Positions 8,821 through 17,822 of a stretch of DNA of 64,000 bases are shown in pieces. Both the position numbers and the translations under genes were made by a program. The first letter of the stretch is position 1, and each line of letters opens with the position of its first letter. The notes under the pieces were generated by a model, which worked only from the letters and a program-made list of their open reading frames with translations, was not told the origin of the DNA and ran no database searches. This DNA comes from Acidovorax sp. (GTDB lineage Bacteria > Pseudomonadota > Gammaproteobacteria > Burkholderiales > Burkholderiaceae_C): NCBI GenBank assembly GCA_031277855.1, contig JAITLO010000019.1, positions 44,759 through 108,758 on the forward strand, in the 5' to 3' direction.

Positions 8821-8928
8821 AAGAAAAAGTCAGACCCGACAGTGGAGTCGGGGTCACGCTGAATGCAGAGTCCAGACGTGGCAAAGCCCGGGTTGAAAGC
8901 ACCAAAACGGTGCGTTTTCAAACCGGGC
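8821..8928 (-). promoter_or_regulatory. Structured leader upstream of aspA
   Basis: Two inverted repeats lie in the presumed aspA leader. The distal one (8886-8928) is a long imperfect hairpin: GCCCGGGTTGAAAGCACC faces GGTGCGTTTTCAAACCGGGC. The proximal one (8835-8852) is CCCGAC / GTCGGG with a 6-base loop; on the leftward transcript it is followed by a T/C-rich tract ending TTTTTCTTTTTT, which resembles a terminator just before the coding region. A conditional (attenuation) role is possible but not shown. Confidence 0.45.
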
Positions 8929-9238
8929 CGTTGGACTGAATTATGCTCAAAACAAATGAGAAACCAAGTTTTGCTGCATATCCTTGCCAGAGTCGCACTG
9001 TTTTGGTGCGAATTGGTAACGAGGTTTGACAGTCGTGAAAAGCGTGCTCCTCCGCGTCATGCAAGGCTTTGAGGCGAAGCAGGCTTGGTGCAGGGGGTAT
9101 TCCCGCTTGATGGGAAGGGGTGGTGCGTGCAGCGCGCAGCCAGGGCGTGGGTGAACTTGGGTGGCAGACCGTAATGATCTTGCAAGAGGTGTAGCCAAAC
9201 CCAGCAGCGGGTGAGGGGTAGAGATGGGCGAGAGAAAC
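8929..9238. other. Intergenic region, no feature recognised
   Basis: About 310 bases between the aspA leader and the terminator of the fMet tRNA. No open frame with coding character, tRNA or repeat family was recognised. The aspA promoter probably lies at its left end. Confidence 0.4.
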
Positions 9239-9267
9239 AAAAAAGCCCACATGCTGTGGGCTTTTTT
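9239..9267 (-). terminator. Bidirectional terminator after the tRNA pair
   Basis: GCCCACA / TGTGGGC with loop TGC, flanked by six A on one side and six T on the other, so it can stop transcription in both directions. It lies 18 bases past the 3' end of the initiator tRNA. Confidence 0.88.
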
Positions 9268-9285
9268 GTAGTGCGGTGCACTGAT

Positions 9286-9362
<77 letters not shown>

Positions 9363-9410
9363 GTAATTGTTCGCCTGCATTGCTGCAGCGCGCTGGTTTT
9401 CTGATGCTTG

Positions 9411-9495
9411 TGGTGCCCGGGGCCGGAATCGAACCGGCACGCCTTGCGGCGGCGGATTTTGAGTCCGCTGCGTCTACCAATTCCACCACCCGGGC
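9411..9495 (-). tRNA. tRNA-Leu (CAA)
   Basis: An 85-base class II tRNA with encoded CCA. The acceptor stem GCCCGGG pairs with CCCGGGC, the anticodon stem GCGGA/TCCGC encloses CTCAAAA (anticodon CAA, reading UUG), and a long variable arm is present as expected for leucine. Likely co-transcribed with the downstream initiator tRNA. The divergent cysM starts about 40 bases away. Confidence 0.95.
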
Positions 9496-9534
9496 TGGCA
9501 TCAGAGAAGCATGGATTATGGCACATTTATGGAC

Positions 9535-10440
9535 ATGAAAACGTATCCTTCCATTGAAAGCGTCATCGGCAACACACCGCTGGTGGCATTGCAGCGCATC
9601 AACGCTGCCGCAAATACAGCACAGGGCAATGTGGTGCTGGGCAAGCTGGAGGGCAACAACCCCGCTGGTTCCGTCAAGGACCGCCCGGCTGTGTCCATGA
9701 TCCAGCGCGCCCAGGAGCGCGGAGACATCAAGCCCGGCGACACGCTGATCGAGGCCACTTCCGGCAACACCGGCATTGCCCTGGCCATGGCCGCAGCCAT
9801 CAAGGGCTATCGCATGGTGCTGATCATGCCCGAGGACCTGTCCATAGAGCGTGCCCAGACCATGAAGGCCTATGGCGCCGAGCTCATCCTCACGCCCAAG
9901 AGCGGTGGCATGGAATACGCCCGTGACCTGGCCGACCAGATGGTGGCCCAGGGCAAGGGCGTGGTGCTGGACCAGTTTGCCAACGCCGACAACCCACGTG
10001 CCCACTATGAAGCCACGGGCCCCGAGCTGTGGGCGCAGACGGGTGGCGAGATCACCCACTTTGTCAGCGCCATGGGCACCACGGGCACCATCACAGGCGT
10101 GGCCCAGTTCCTCAAGGAACAGAACCCGAATGTGAAGATCATCGGCGCTCAGCCGTCCGAGGGCTCACGCATCCCCGGCATTCGCAAATGGCCCGAGGAA
10201 TACCTGCCCAAGATCTATGACGCCAGCCTGGTCGATGAGCTGGTGTATGTGAGCCAGGACGATGCCGAAGACATGGCCCGCCGCATGGCACGCGAGGAAG
10301 GCATTTTTGCCGGTATCTCCTCGGCAGGCGCTTGCTGGGTGGCCCAGCAGATTGCCGCACGCGAGCAGAACGCCACCATTGTGTTTGTGGTGTGCGACCG
10401 TGGGGACCGCTATCTGTCCACTGGGGTCTTTCCGGCGTAA
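9535..10440 (+). CDS. cysM: Cysteine synthase B
   Basis: A pyridoxal-phosphate enzyme of about 301 residues making cysteine (or S-sulfocysteine) from O-acetylserine. The PLP lysine lies in NPAGSVKDRPA, the substrate loop is EATSGNTGIALA, and the phosphate-binding loop is SAMGTTGTITG. The CysM subtype is indicated by GAQPSEGSRIPGIRKWPEEY and the shorter length compared with CysK. The start is uncertain: in-frame ATGs at 9529 and 9535 are close together, and 9535 (MKTYPSIESVIGNTPLV) best fits the family. No strong ribosome binding site is seen. It is divergent from tRNA-Leu and followed by an R1 element. Confidence 0.92.
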   Translation: MKTYPSIESVIGNTPLVALQRINAAANTAQGNVVLGKLEGNNPAGSVKDRPAVSMIQRAQERGDIKPGDTLIEATSGNTGIALAMAAAIKGYRMVLIMPEDLSIERAQTMKAYGAELILTPKSGGMEYARDLADQMVAQGKGVVLDQFANADNPRAHYEATGPELWAQTGGEITHFVSAMGTTGTITGVAQFLKEQNPNVKIIGAQPSEGSRIPGIRKWPEEYLPKIYDASLVDELVYVSQDDAEDMARRMAREEGIFAGISSAGACWVAQQIAAREQNATIVFVVCDRGDRYLSTGVFPA

Positions 10441-10448
10441 ATTGGCTA

Positions 10449-10546
10449 CCCCCTGAGGCGCTACGCGCCTTCCCCCAAGGGGGACGACACCGGCGCGGCG
10501 GGGCGGCCCTTGCGCGGTGTCCCTGGCGGAGGGGCGTGCCGGTTTT
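10449..10546 (+). repeat. R1 structured intergenic element, copy A
   Basis: Begins CCCCCTGAG eight bases after the cysM stop. Hairpin 1 is GGCGC/GCGCC, hairpin 2 is CCCCC-AA-GGGGG, and hairpin 3 is closed by GACACC/GGTGTC around the conserved core GCGGGGCGGCCCTTGC. Orientation matches cysM. Confidence 0.8.
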
Positions 10547-10680
10547 ATACGGCGTGGGCTAAGCGGGCCTTTGCAAAATCGCAGAAATCTCCATGGGCAG
10601 GGCATGCTTGTTCTTGGGGGAAAGCTTCGTGGTGGGGCGGGTGCTGCCCGCGTGGTGCGTGGGTTTGATGGAGAGCCTTG

Positions 10681-11295
10681 ATGGCGTTTGAAGTCCGTTT
10701 TTGCAGCAACTGCGCAACTGAGTTGCAGTGGATTACCGAGGCAGAAGACAGCGGCGATGTCAGCCGGCTGCGTTGCCCTGCCTGTGGTTTTACCCATTGG
10801 GGCAATCCCACGCCGGTGCTGGCGGCCGTGGTGGAGAACGACCGTGGCGAGGCCCTGCTGGCGCGCAATGCGCTGTGGCAGGAGGGGGTGTTTGGCCTGA
10901 TCACCGGTTTTATGGAGGCTGGCGAATCGCCCGAGGCCGGCATCTGCCGCGAGGTGATGGAGGAAACCGGTCTGCGTGCCAAGGGCCTGCGGCTGCTGGG
11001 CAGCTGGGAGTTTTTGCGCATGAACCAGGTCTTGATTGCCTACCATGTGCGGGTGGAAGGCGAGGTGCGCCTCTCGCCTGAGCTGCTGGAGTACCGCTGG
11101 GTCACGCCCGAGGCCGCGCGCTGCTGGCCTTCGGGCACCGGTTATGCGCTGGCCCATTGGGTGCAGAGCAAAGGCCTGGCGCCGCAGTTTGGCGCGTTTC
11201 GCCCTGGCCAAAGCCCCGAGCTTGACCCGGCCAAATGGCCGCTGCAGTTCTGGAGCGAAGACCCGCGCTTTTTGACCCCTCCGAAGCTGGACTGA
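10681..11295 (+). CDS. Nudix hydrolase with zinc ribbon (NADH pyrophosphatase-like)
   Basis: A 204-residue protein. An N-terminal zinc ribbon has CSNC and CPAC pairs (about residues 8-11 and 32-35). The Nudix box is complete: GFMEAGESPEAGICREVMEE then TGL, matching G-x5-E-x7-RE-x2-EE-x-G. The zinc ribbon resembles NudC, but the protein is shorter and lacks NudC's N-terminal domain, so the substrate (NADH, ADP-ribose or another nucleoside diphosphate derivative) is not settled. ATG at 10681 is preferred to the TTG three bases earlier. tusA-like follows 74 bases downstream in the same direction. Confidence 0.85.
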   Translation: MAFEVRFCSNCATELQWITEAEDSGDVSRLRCPACGFTHWGNPTPVLAAVVENDRGEALLARNALWQEGVFGLITGFMEAGESPEAGICREVMEETGLRAKGLRLLGSWEFLRMNQVLIAYHVRVEGEVRLSPELLEYRWVTPEAARCWPSGTGYALAHWVQSKGLAPQFGAFRPGQSPELDPAKWPLQFWSEDPRFLTPPKLD

Positions 11296-11369
11296 TGCTG
11301 CAGCGGCGCTGTGTGGTGCACGTACCGCTGCCACCAGCAAGGCTGCTGCAGCTTTTCTACAATCACCCC

Positions 11370-11597
11370 ATGCAGATTGACCAAGAAATCGACACCCGCG
11401 GCCTGAATTGCCCGCTGCCCATTCTCAAAGCCAAGAAGGCGCTGGCGGGCATGGAAAGCGGCCAGCTGCTGAAAGTGGTGGCCACGGACACCGGCTCCAC
11501 GCGCGACTTTCAGGCCTTTGCCAAGCAGACTGGCAACGAGCTGGTGCACCAGGAAACCGTGGGCAACGAATTCATCCACGTGCTGCGCCGCCGTTAA
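11370..11597 (+). CDS. TusA/SirA-family sulfur carrier protein
   Basis: A 75-residue protein of the TusA fold. The reactive cysteine lies in the family motif DTRGLNCPLPILKAKKAL (CPxP), and the rest has the expected pattern ending HVLRRR. Family members carry persulfide sulfur to tRNA thiolation or other pathways, so the name TusA is possible but the partner is unknown. The start MQIDQEID at 11370 is chosen because the family begins shortly before the CPxP motif. An intrinsic terminator follows 21 bases after the stop. Confidence 0.88.
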   Translation: MQIDQEIDTRGLNCPLPILKAKKALAGMESGQLLKVVATDTGSTRDFQAFAKQTGNELVHQETVGNEFIHVLRRR

Positions 11598-11617
11598 AAC
11601 CATAGCATTCGCAACGC

Positions 11618-11643
11618 AAAAGGCCTGCAACTGCAGGCCTTTT
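11618..11643 (+). terminator. Intrinsic terminator after tusA-like gene
   Basis: AAAAGGCCTGCA faces TGCAGGCCTTTT, a near-perfect palindrome with A on one side and T on the other, so it can also serve the convergent galU. Confidence 0.88.
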
Positions 11644-11670
11644 GTATTCAAAACGCAATAGATAAGTGCG

Positions 11671-12558
11671 TCAGATGCTCAGGTTTTTGAGGTAGTCGCG
11701 GAAGGCCGTGCCCACCTGCGGGTGCTGCAAGGCCAGCTCCACCGTGGCTTCCAGAAAGCCTTCCTTGCTACCGCAGTCATAGCGCTTGCCGCTGTACTGA
11801 AAAGCGTAGACGGCCTCGCTGGCCATCAGGCGTTCGATGGCGTCGGTGAGCTGAATCTCGCCGCCCACGCCCGTGGGCTGGTTGCGGATCTCGTCAAAGA
11901 TGGCAGGCGTCAGCACATAGCGGCCGGCCACGCCCATGCGGGACGGGGCTTTTTCGGGCGCGGGCTTTTCCACGATCTCGTCGATGCGCATCAGCGGGCC
12001 GCCTGCGGGCTCGCCCTTGACGATGCCGTAGCGCTTGGTGTGCTCCAGCGGTACCTCCTGCACGGCCAGCAGCGAGCGGCCCTGTTTTTGGAAGGCGGCC
12101 GTCATCTGTGCCATCACGCCGGGGCCACCGGCCTCGCCGCGCATCAGGTCATCGGCCAGGATCACGGCAAAGGGCTCGTTGCCCACCAGTGGCGCGGCGC
12201 ACAGCACGGCGTGGCCCAGGCCCAGCGAACGGTGCTGGCGCACAAAGGCGCAGTTCATATCGGCCGGGCTGATGCTGCGCACCAGCTGCAGCATCTCCTG
12301 CTTGCCGGCCTGCTCCAGCTCGTTTTCCAGCTCGTAAGCGGTGTCGAAATGGTCTTCGATGGCGCGCTTGCTGCGGCCGGTGACAAAGATCATGTCGCGT
12401 ATGCCGGCCTCATAGGCCTCTTCCACGGCGTACTGGATCAGGGGCTTGTCCACCACGGGCAGCATCTCCTTGGGAGAGGCCTTGGTGGCAGGCAGAAAAC
12501 GGGTGCCAAGCCCTGCGACGGGGAACACGGCTTTTTTGACGCGCGTTTGGTTGCTCAT
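11671..12558 (-). CDS. galU: UTP-glucose-1-phosphate uridylyltransferase
   Basis: A 295-residue enzyme making UDP-glucose for surface polysaccharides. The nucleotide-binding N-terminus is [19 protein letters not shown], and later motifs [19 protein letters not shown] and [12 protein letters not shown] are typical. The start at 12558 ([11 protein letters not shown]) has AGGAA upstream and matches family length; the frame stays open upstream through the R1 repeat but that extension is not coding-like. It lies downstream of valS in the same direction, separated by an R1 element. Confidence 0.95.
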   Translation of the reverse strand: MSNQTRVKKAVFPVAGLGTRFLPATKASPKEMLPVVDKPLIQYAVEEAYEAGIRDMIFVTGRSKRAIEDHFDTAYELENELEQAGKQEMLQLVRSISPADMNCAFVRQHRSLGLGHAVLCAAPLVGNEPFAVILADDLMRGEAGGPGVMAQMTAAFQKQGRSLLAVQEVPLEHTKRYGIVKGEPAGGPLMRIDEIVEKPAPEKAPSRMGVAGRYVLTPAIFDEIRNQPTGVGGEIQLTDAIERLMASEAVYAFQYSGKRYDCGSKEGFLEATVELALQHPQVGTAFRDYLKNLSI

Positions 12559-12595
12559 GCAGATTCCTTGCTTCAAATCCTCGGGGCACGGTACA

Positions 12596-12698
12596 CCACC
12601 CCATGTGGGGCGCCCAGCAAGGGCCGCCCCGCAGCGTAGGCGCCGTCCCCCTTCCGCGTAGCGAGAAAGGGGGAAGCGGCGCACAGCCGCTCAGGGGG
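12596..12698 (-). repeat. R1 structured intergenic element, copy B
   Basis: Immediately follows the valS stop codon (TAA then CCCCCTGAG, leftward). Hairpin 1 is GCGGC/GCCGC, hairpin 2 closes CCCCCTT/AAGGGGG, and hairpin 3 is closed by GGCGCC on both sides around GCGGGGCGGCCCTTGC. It separates valS from galU. Confidence 0.8.
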
Positions 12699-15596
12699 TT
12701 ACTTGAGTCGTTCCAACTGCTGCTGGATGCGGGCCAGCGTGGCGCTGAAATCGGCCACACGCTTTCTCTCCTGCTCCAGCACGGCGGCCGGGGCCTTGGC
12801 GCAGAAGGCCTCGTTGGACAGCTTGGCATTGGCCTTGGTGATCTCGCCTTCCAGGCGCTTGGCTTCCTTGGACAGGCGGGCCTTTTCGGCCTCCACATCC
12901 ACTTCCACAAACAGCGCCATGCGGGCATCGCCCACCACGGACACGGGTGCGTGCTGGGCCTCGTTGGCCCAGGCGGCTTCGTCGTCAAACACCTTGACCT
13001 CGCTGAGCTTGGCCAGGTTCTTCAGCACATCGGCATTGGCGCGCAGGAAGGCTGCGCCATCGGCCGATCCGGCCACGGTCAGCAGCGGCAGGCGCTGGGC
13101 GGGCGAGACACCCATTTCACCGCGCAGGGCACGGCAGGCATCCACCATCTGCTTGATGCGGGCCACATAGGCGATAGCGGCCTCGTCGATCTTCTCGGGC
13201 TGGGCCTCAGGGTAGGCGGCAATCGCCACCGATGCGCCCTCGCGGCCAGCCACGGGCGCCACCTTTTGCCACAGCTCCTCGGTCACAAACGGGATGATGG
13301 GGTGGGCCAGACGCAAAATGGTTTCCAGCGTGCGGATCAGCGTGCGGCGGGTGGCGCGCTGCTGGGCTTCGTTGCCGGTCTGGATCTGCACCTTGGCGAT
13401 TTCCAGATACCAGTCGCAGAACTCGTTCCAGACAAAGTCGTAAATGGTGTTGGCCACATTGTCCAGGCGGAACTCGGCAAAGCCCTTGGCCACTTCGGCC
13501 TCGACCTTTTGCAGCTGGGAGGTGATCCAGCGGTCCGGCTGGCTGAACGTCATATAGCCGTTTGCGCAGTCGGCTGCGGTGTGGTCTTTCAGGCCGCAGT
13601 CATAGCCCTCGCAGTTCATCAGCACAAAGCGGGAGGCATTCCAGAGCTTGTTGCAGAAGTTGCGATAGCCCTCGCAGCGCTTGCTGTCGAAGTTGATGGA
13701 GCGGCCCAGCGAAGCCAGCGCGGCAAAGGTGAAGCGCAGCGCGTCGGCTCCGTAGGCGGGAATGCCTTCGGGGAATTCTTTTTGCGTGTTCTTGCGCACC
13801 TGGGGGGCGGTCTCGGGCTTGCGCAGGCCCTGGGTGCGCTTGTCCAGCAGCGGCTCCAGGGCGATGCCATCGATCAAGTCCACCGGGTCCAGCACATTGC
13901 CTTCGGACTTGCTCATCTTCTTGCCCTGGGCGTCGCGCACCAGGCCATGCATATAGACATGGGTGAAGGGCACGCGGCCGGTGAAGTGGGTGGTCATCAT
14001 GATCATCCGGGCCACCCAGAAGAAGATGATGTCGTAGCCCGTGACCAGCACCGAAGAGGGCAGATAGAGGTTGTAGTTGTCGTCCGCCGCATCGGTCTGG
14101 TGGGGCCAGCCCATGGTGGAGAAAGGCACCATGGCCGAGGAGTACCAGGTGTCCAGCACGTCGGGGTCGCGGGTCAAAGTCTTGCCCGGGGCCTGGGCTT
14201 GCGCTTCGGCCTCGTTCTTGGCCACGTAGACCTTGCCGTCTTCGTCATACCAGGCGGGAATCTGGTGGCCCCACCACAGCTGGCGCGAGATGCACCAGTC
14301 CTGGATGTTGTTCATCCACTGGTTGTAGGTGTTGACCCAGTTCTCGGGCACAAACTTCACGGCGCCGGAGTCCACGGCGTCAATGGCTTTTTGGGCGATG
14401 GACTTGCCCGTGGCGTCGCCCGTGCCGGGCTTGGCCACCTGGTTCATGGCGATAAACCACTGGTCCGTCAGCATGGGCTCGATCACCTGACCGGTACGGT
14501 CGCAGATGGGCACCATCAGCTTGTGCTTCTTGGTCTCGACCAGCAGGCCGGCTTCTTCCAGATCGGCCACGATGGCCTTGCGCGCCACAAAGCGGTCCAT
14601 GCCGCGGTATTTCTCGGGCGCCTCGTCGTTGATCTTGGCCGTCAACGTCAGCACGCAAATCATGGGCAGCTTGTGGCGCTGGCCGACCTGGTAGTCGTTG
14701 TTGTCGTGCGCAGGCGTGACCTTGACCACGCCGGTGCCGAACTCGCGGTCCACATAGTCATCGGCAATGATGGGGATCTCGCGGCCCACCAGCGGCAGGG
14801 TCACGGTCTGGCCGATCAAATGCTGGTAGCGCTCGTCTTCGGGGTGGACCATCACGGCCACGTCGCCCAGCATGGTTTCGGGGCGGGTGGTGGCCACCAC
14901 CAGTTGGCCTTCACCGCTGGTGAGCGGGTAGGCGATATGCCACAGCGAGCCGTCTTTTTCCTGGTTTTCCACTTCCAGGTCGGACACGGCGGACTGCAGC
15001 ACCGGGTCCCAGTTCACCAGGCGCTTGCCGCGGTAGATCAGGCCTTGCTCATACAGCTTCACAAAGGTGTCGGTCACCACCTGGGACAGATTGGGGTCCA
15101 TGGTGAAGTACTCGCGGCTCCAGTCCACGGTATCGCCCATGCGGCGCATCTGCGTGGTGATGGTGTTGCCGGACTGCTCCTTCCACTCCCAGACCTTTTG
15201 GGTGAAGGCGTCGCGGCCCAGGTCGTAGCGGCTCACGCCCTGGGTTTGCAGCTGGCGCTCGACCACGATCTGCGTGGCAATGCCGGCGTGGTCGGTGCCG
15301 GGAATCCAGGCCGTGTTGAAGCCCTTCATGCGGTGGTAGCGCGTGAGGGAGTCCATGATGGTCTGGTTGAAGGCATGGCCCATGTGCAGCGTGCCGGTCA
15401 CATTGGGCGGCGGCAGCTGGATGGCGAAGTTCTGGCCTGCAGCCACGGCTTCGGCGCCGGGTTGGCCCGTGCCACGGTAGCCGGCATTGCCGTAGCCGCG
15501 CTTTTCCCACTCGGGACCCCACTGGGCCTCGATGGCAGAGGGCTCAAAAGACTTGGAAAGGCTGGACAAGCCGGGTTGTGCAGGGGTATCGCTCAT
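12699..15596 (-). CDS. valS: Valyl-tRNA synthetase
   Basis: A 965-residue class Ia synthetase charging tRNA-Val. The HIGH-type motif is in [15 protein letters not shown], the KMSKS motif in [14 protein letters not shown], and the editing domain contains [14 protein letters not shown]. The C-terminal coiled-coil arm ends [11 protein letters not shown]. Length and domain order are normal. The start [12 protein letters not shown] at 15596 has no obvious Shine-Dalgarno. A terminator-like hairpin lies only about 25 bases before the start codon (15621-15651), so transcription must pass through it. Confidence 0.97.
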   Translation of the reverse strand: MSDTPAQPGLSSLSKSFEPSAIEAQWGPEWEKRGYGNAGYRGTGQPGAEAVAAGQNFAIQLPPPNVTGTLHMGHAFNQTIMDSLTRYHRMKGFNTAWIPGTDHAGIATQIVVERQLQTQGVSRYDLGRDAFTQKVWEWKEQSGNTITTQMRRMGDTVDWSREYFTMDPNLSQVVTDTFVKLYEQGLIYRGKRLVNWDPVLQSAVSDLEVENQEKDGSLWHIAYPLTSGEGQLVVATTRPETMLGDVAVMVHPEDERYQHLIGQTVTLPLVGREIPIIADDYVDREFGTGVVKVTPAHDNNDYQVGQRHKLPMICVLTLTAKINDEAPEKYRGMDRFVARKAIVADLEEAGLLVETKKHKLMVPICDRTGQVIEPMLTDQWFIAMNQVAKPGTGDATGKSIAQKAIDAVDSGAVKFVPENWVNTYNQWMNNIQDWCISRQLWWGHQIPAWYDEDGKVYVAKNEAEAQAQAPGKTLTRDPDVLDTWYSSAMVPFSTMGWPHQTDAADDNYNLYLPSSVLVTGYDIIFFWVARMIMMTTHFTGRVPFTHVYMHGLVRDAQGKKMSKSEGNVLDPVDLIDGIALEPLLDKRTQGLRKPETAPQVRKNTQKEFPEGIPAYGADALRFTFAALASLGRSINFDSKRCEGYRNFCNKLWNASRFVLMNCEGYDCGLKDHTAADCANGYMTFSQPDRWITSQLQKVEAEVAKGFAEFRLDNVANTIYDFVWNEFCDWYLEIAKVQIQTGNEAQQRATRRTLIRTLETILRLAHPIIPFVTEELWQKVAPVAGREGASVAIAAYPEAQPEKIDEAAIAYVARIKQMVDACRALRGEMGVSPAQRLPLLTVAGSADGAAFLRANADVLKNLAKLSEVKVFDDEAAWANEAQHAPVSVVGDARMALFVEVDVEAEKARLSKEAKRLEGEITKANAKLSNEAFCAKAPAAVLEQERKRVADFSATLARIQQQLERLK

Positions 15597-15620
15597 GGCT
15601 GCTTGGCAAAAATGCTGGAA

Positions 15621-15651
15621 ATAAAAACGGCATCCGCAAGCGGGATGCCGT
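15621..15651 (-). terminator. Terminator-like hairpin in the valS leader
   Basis: ACGGCATCC pairs with GGATGCCGT (9 bp, 7-base loop). In the leftward direction it is followed by TTTTTAT, so it has the form of an intrinsic terminator. It may terminate the gene at 15809-16159, or act as an attenuator, because only 24 bases remain before the valS start codon. Confidence 0.7.
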
Positions 15652-15808
15652 CGTCCTGTATGAAAAGACGCGTTGCCAATGATTTTAGCCAGCCCCCCGG
15701 GCTGCGCACGTGCCGGGGTCTATGAGGGATGTGTAATACGGTTAAAACGCAATGGCTGTAAGCACTTGCAGCTATGAAAACTGCAGTGTCGCAGCTTGGC
15801 GCAGGTGT

Positions 15809-16159
15809 TTATTCCTTATAGGCCTGGACCTGAAAGTCCAGGCAGCGCGCCATCATCACCCAGTCCAGACCGCTTTGTTTGCTGGTCCAGTCCCGCTCGC
15901 AGCGGGCCCAGATCCGGGTCTTGGCCTGGGAGGCCGTGGGTTCGAACTGCAGGGCCTTGGCCCTGGCCTCGGTCTGCTTGTCTATGCAGTGGCTTTGCAG
16001 GGCGGTGTTGCTGCTGGGCCATTCGCTGGCGCACAGCCGCTGTATGCCCTGGGCCGGGTCGGGCCCGGCCGCGCCATGGTGGTGGGGCGTGCTTTGGGCC
16101 TGGGCCATGGTGCCTGCCATCAGCAGGGCAGCGGTACAGAGGAGTTTGGCGTAATGCAT
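15809..16159 (-). CDS. Small secreted protein of unknown function
   Basis: A 116-residue protein with a Sec signal peptide (MHYAKLLCTAALLMAGTMAQ, cleavage near AQA). The mature part begins STPHHHGAAGPDP, a short histidine patch, and has four cysteines (LCASEW, HCIDK, RCERDW, RCLDF), which could form two periplasmic disulfides. I do not recognise the family. The start is supported by the signal peptide; GGGAA lies about 7 bases upstream. It is transcribed leftward in line with the VOC gene upstream and valS downstream, but gaps of more than 100 bases argue for separate transcripts. Confidence 0.65.
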   Translation of the reverse strand: MHYAKLLCTAALLMAGTMAQAQSTPHHHGAAGPDPAQGIQRLCASEWPSSNTALQSHCIDKQTEARAKALQFEPTASQAKTRIWARCERDWTSKQSGLDWVMMARCLDFQVQAYKE

Positions 16160-16269
16160 GGTCTTCCCTTTCCTGGCAAATGTGTGACACATGTTGGGCA
16201 CATGCTTGCAAGCCATTCTATGCACAGCGGGCCGTTGGTCTGCGCCATGCCGTATGGGGAAAGAGAGGT

Positions 16270-16905
16270 TCAGCGTGCGCCGCCGTATTCGGGTCGGTCG
16301 TTGTGCTGGGGTTTGAGCGGGGCTGCGCTCTTGCCCTCGGCCCGCTCCTTGCGCCACTGCTGTTTGCGCGCGGTCCATTCGGCCAGGCGGGCATGGGCAG
16401 TCTGGCTTTCGCGCGCCATCTGCACCTCGTCGGCCAACTGGGCCGACAGCTCCAGGCGAATGCCATTGGGGTCGAAGAAGTAAATGCTTTTGAAGATGTG
16501 GTGGTCGGTCACGCCCAGCACCTCCACGCCATGGGCCTGCAACCTGGCCTTGGTGTTTTCCAGTTCCTGCACCGTGTCCACGCGAAAGGCGATGTGGTTG
16601 ATCCACAGCGGTGTGTTGGGCGAGGGCAGGGCTTTTTCATCGTCGCCTATGTCGAAGAAGGCGATAAAGCTGCCGTCGCGCAGGCGAAAGAAGAAGTGGG
16701 TGTAGGGGCAGTACTCGCCGGTGCTGGGCACATGGTCGCTCTGGATGATGTGGTAGAGCGGCAGGCCCAGTATGTCTTCGTAGAAGTGGCGGGTCTCCTC
16801 TGCATCGCGCGCCTTGTAGGCGTAGTGGTGCAGCTGCTGCACGGCGGCGGGCGGTGGCAGTGCGTCCAGCGCGGCGCGGCTCAAGGTGGTGGGGTGGTGA
16901 CCCAT
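16270..16905 (-). CDS. VOC-fold (glyoxalase/bleomycin resistance/dioxygenase superfamily) protein
   Basis: A 211-residue protein with one VOC unit. HHYAYKARDAEETRHFYED gives the first metal-binding histidine and the usual beta-alpha start, and INHIAFRV and FDPNGIRLELSAQL supply later strands and a likely metal glutamate. The C-terminal 40 residues are charged and helix-rich. The enzyme activity cannot be read from sequence; catechol-type dioxygenases, lyases and resistance proteins share the fold. The start at 16905 has AAAAGGAGAG upstream. A 14-bp palindrome 22 bases upstream suggests repressor control. Confidence 0.8.
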   Translation of the reverse strand: MGHHPTTLSRAALDALPPPAAVQQLHHYAYKARDAEETRHFYEDILGLPLYHIIQSDHVPSTGEYCPYTHFFFRLRDGSFIAFFDIGDDEKALPSPNTPLWINHIAFRVDTVQELENTKARLQAHGVEVLGVTDHHIFKSIYFFDPNGIRLELSAQLADEVQMARESQTAHARLAEWTARKQQWRKERAEGKSAAPLKPQHNDRPEYGGAR

Positions 16906-16927
16906 GGCATCTCTCCTTTTACGTATA

Positions 16928-16941
16928 TGCAATGCATTGCA
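16928..16941. promoter_or_regulatory. Palindromic candidate operator upstream of the VOC gene
   Basis: TGCAATGCATTGCA is a perfect 14-bp palindrome located 22 bases upstream of the VOC start codon, in the expected place for an operator overlapping the promoter or leader. The binding protein is unknown. Confidence 0.45.
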
Positions 16942-16987
16942 CTTATCGTAATTTTAGAAAAACCAGGCCCTGCAGCGGCCAAGAAAA

Positions 16988-17016
16988 AACCCGCATGCCG
17001 AGGTGGCGTGCGGGTT
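16988..17016 (-). terminator. Intrinsic terminator after the yceI-like gene
   Basis: Leftward: AACCCGCACGCC, loop ACCTC, GGCATGCGGGTT, with one C-A mismatch, then TTTTCTT. Located 58 bases past the stop codon of the YceI protein at 17075. Confidence 0.8.
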
Positions 17017-17074
17017 GTGGGCGTCAGAGCATGCGCTGCAGCATCCGAAGATGCGCGGGGCTCAGAACATGTTC

Positions 17075-17647
17075 TTACTGCTTGACGGCTTCCATGGACA
17101 GCACCAGGCGCACGTTCTTGCTGAAACCCCAGTCCACACCGTAGTTCACGCCCCATTGGGTGCGGTCGATGGTGGCTTCAAAGTCACCGCCGCAGACCTC
17201 ACGCTTGAGCATGGGGCTTTCGTAGCAGGTGAACTTGTTGGCCTTGATGGTGATGGGGTGGGTCTGGCCATTCATGGTCAGCTGGCCGTTGACTTCCTTG
17301 AGCTTGTCGCCTTCGAACACAAACTTGTCGGAGACGAACTTGGACACCGGGTACTGGTCGGTGTTGAAGATTTCCTTGCTCTTGAGGTGCTTGTCAAAAG
17401 CGGCGGTGCCGGAGTTCACCGAGGTCATGTCCAGCGTCACTTCCACCTTGCCGGCCTTGCCAGCCTTGTCGAACTCCACCATGCCGCTTTTCTTGTCGAA
17501 ACGGGCACGGTTGGTGGAGGCGCCGAAGTGATCGATCTCGAAGGTGGCAAAGGTGTGGGTGGGGTCGATGGCGTAGGCGGCCGGTGCGGCGTGGGCAGCG
17601 GAAGCGAACAGGCCGGCGGCGGCCAGGGCAAACAGGGTGGAACGCAT
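17075..17647 (-). CDS. YceI family periplasmic protein, copy 1
   Basis: A 190-residue secreted protein with a signal peptide (RSTLFALAAAGLFASAAHA) followed by the YceI lipocalin-like domain: YAIDPTHTFATFEIDHFG, then LTMNGQTHPITIKANKF and a C-terminal strand RLVLSMEA. YceI proteins bind isoprenoid lipids such as polyprenyl or ubiquinone-like molecules in the periplasm. Two cysteines (TCYES, VCGGD) could form a disulfide. ATG at 17647 has AGGAG upstream. It is the last gene of a b561-YceI-YceI group transcribed leftward. Confidence 0.9.
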   Translation of the reverse strand: MRSTLFALAAAGLFASAAHAAPAAYAIDPTHTFATFEIDHFGASTNRARFDKKSGMVEFDKAGKAGKVEVTLDMTSVNSGTAAFDKHLKSKEIFNTDQYPVSKFVSDKFVFEGDKLKEVNGQLTMNGQTHPITIKANKFTCYESPMLKREVCGGDFEATIDRTQWGVNYGVDWGFSKNVRLVLSMEAVKQ

Positions 17648-17822
17648 CAAGAAATCTCCTGTGAAGATGAAAAAGGGGAGAAAAACGAATCTGGAAACTA
17701 CTGAATCGATAGCTTGCTGTGCGCTGGCTGCAATGATTTCAAAGCAAAACTGCTTTCAAAGCAAGCAGCCATGGGCACAAGCCGCTATCACAAACAATGT
17801 GGTGGCAGGGAGCAGGCAGGGC

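Noticed and set aside
12603..15725. A very long open frame (over 1000 codons) on the + strand
   Set aside because: It lies antisense to valS, whose motifs are complete, and its sequence is low-complexity, rich in G, H, Q, A and L. It is a by-product of high-GC third-position bias.
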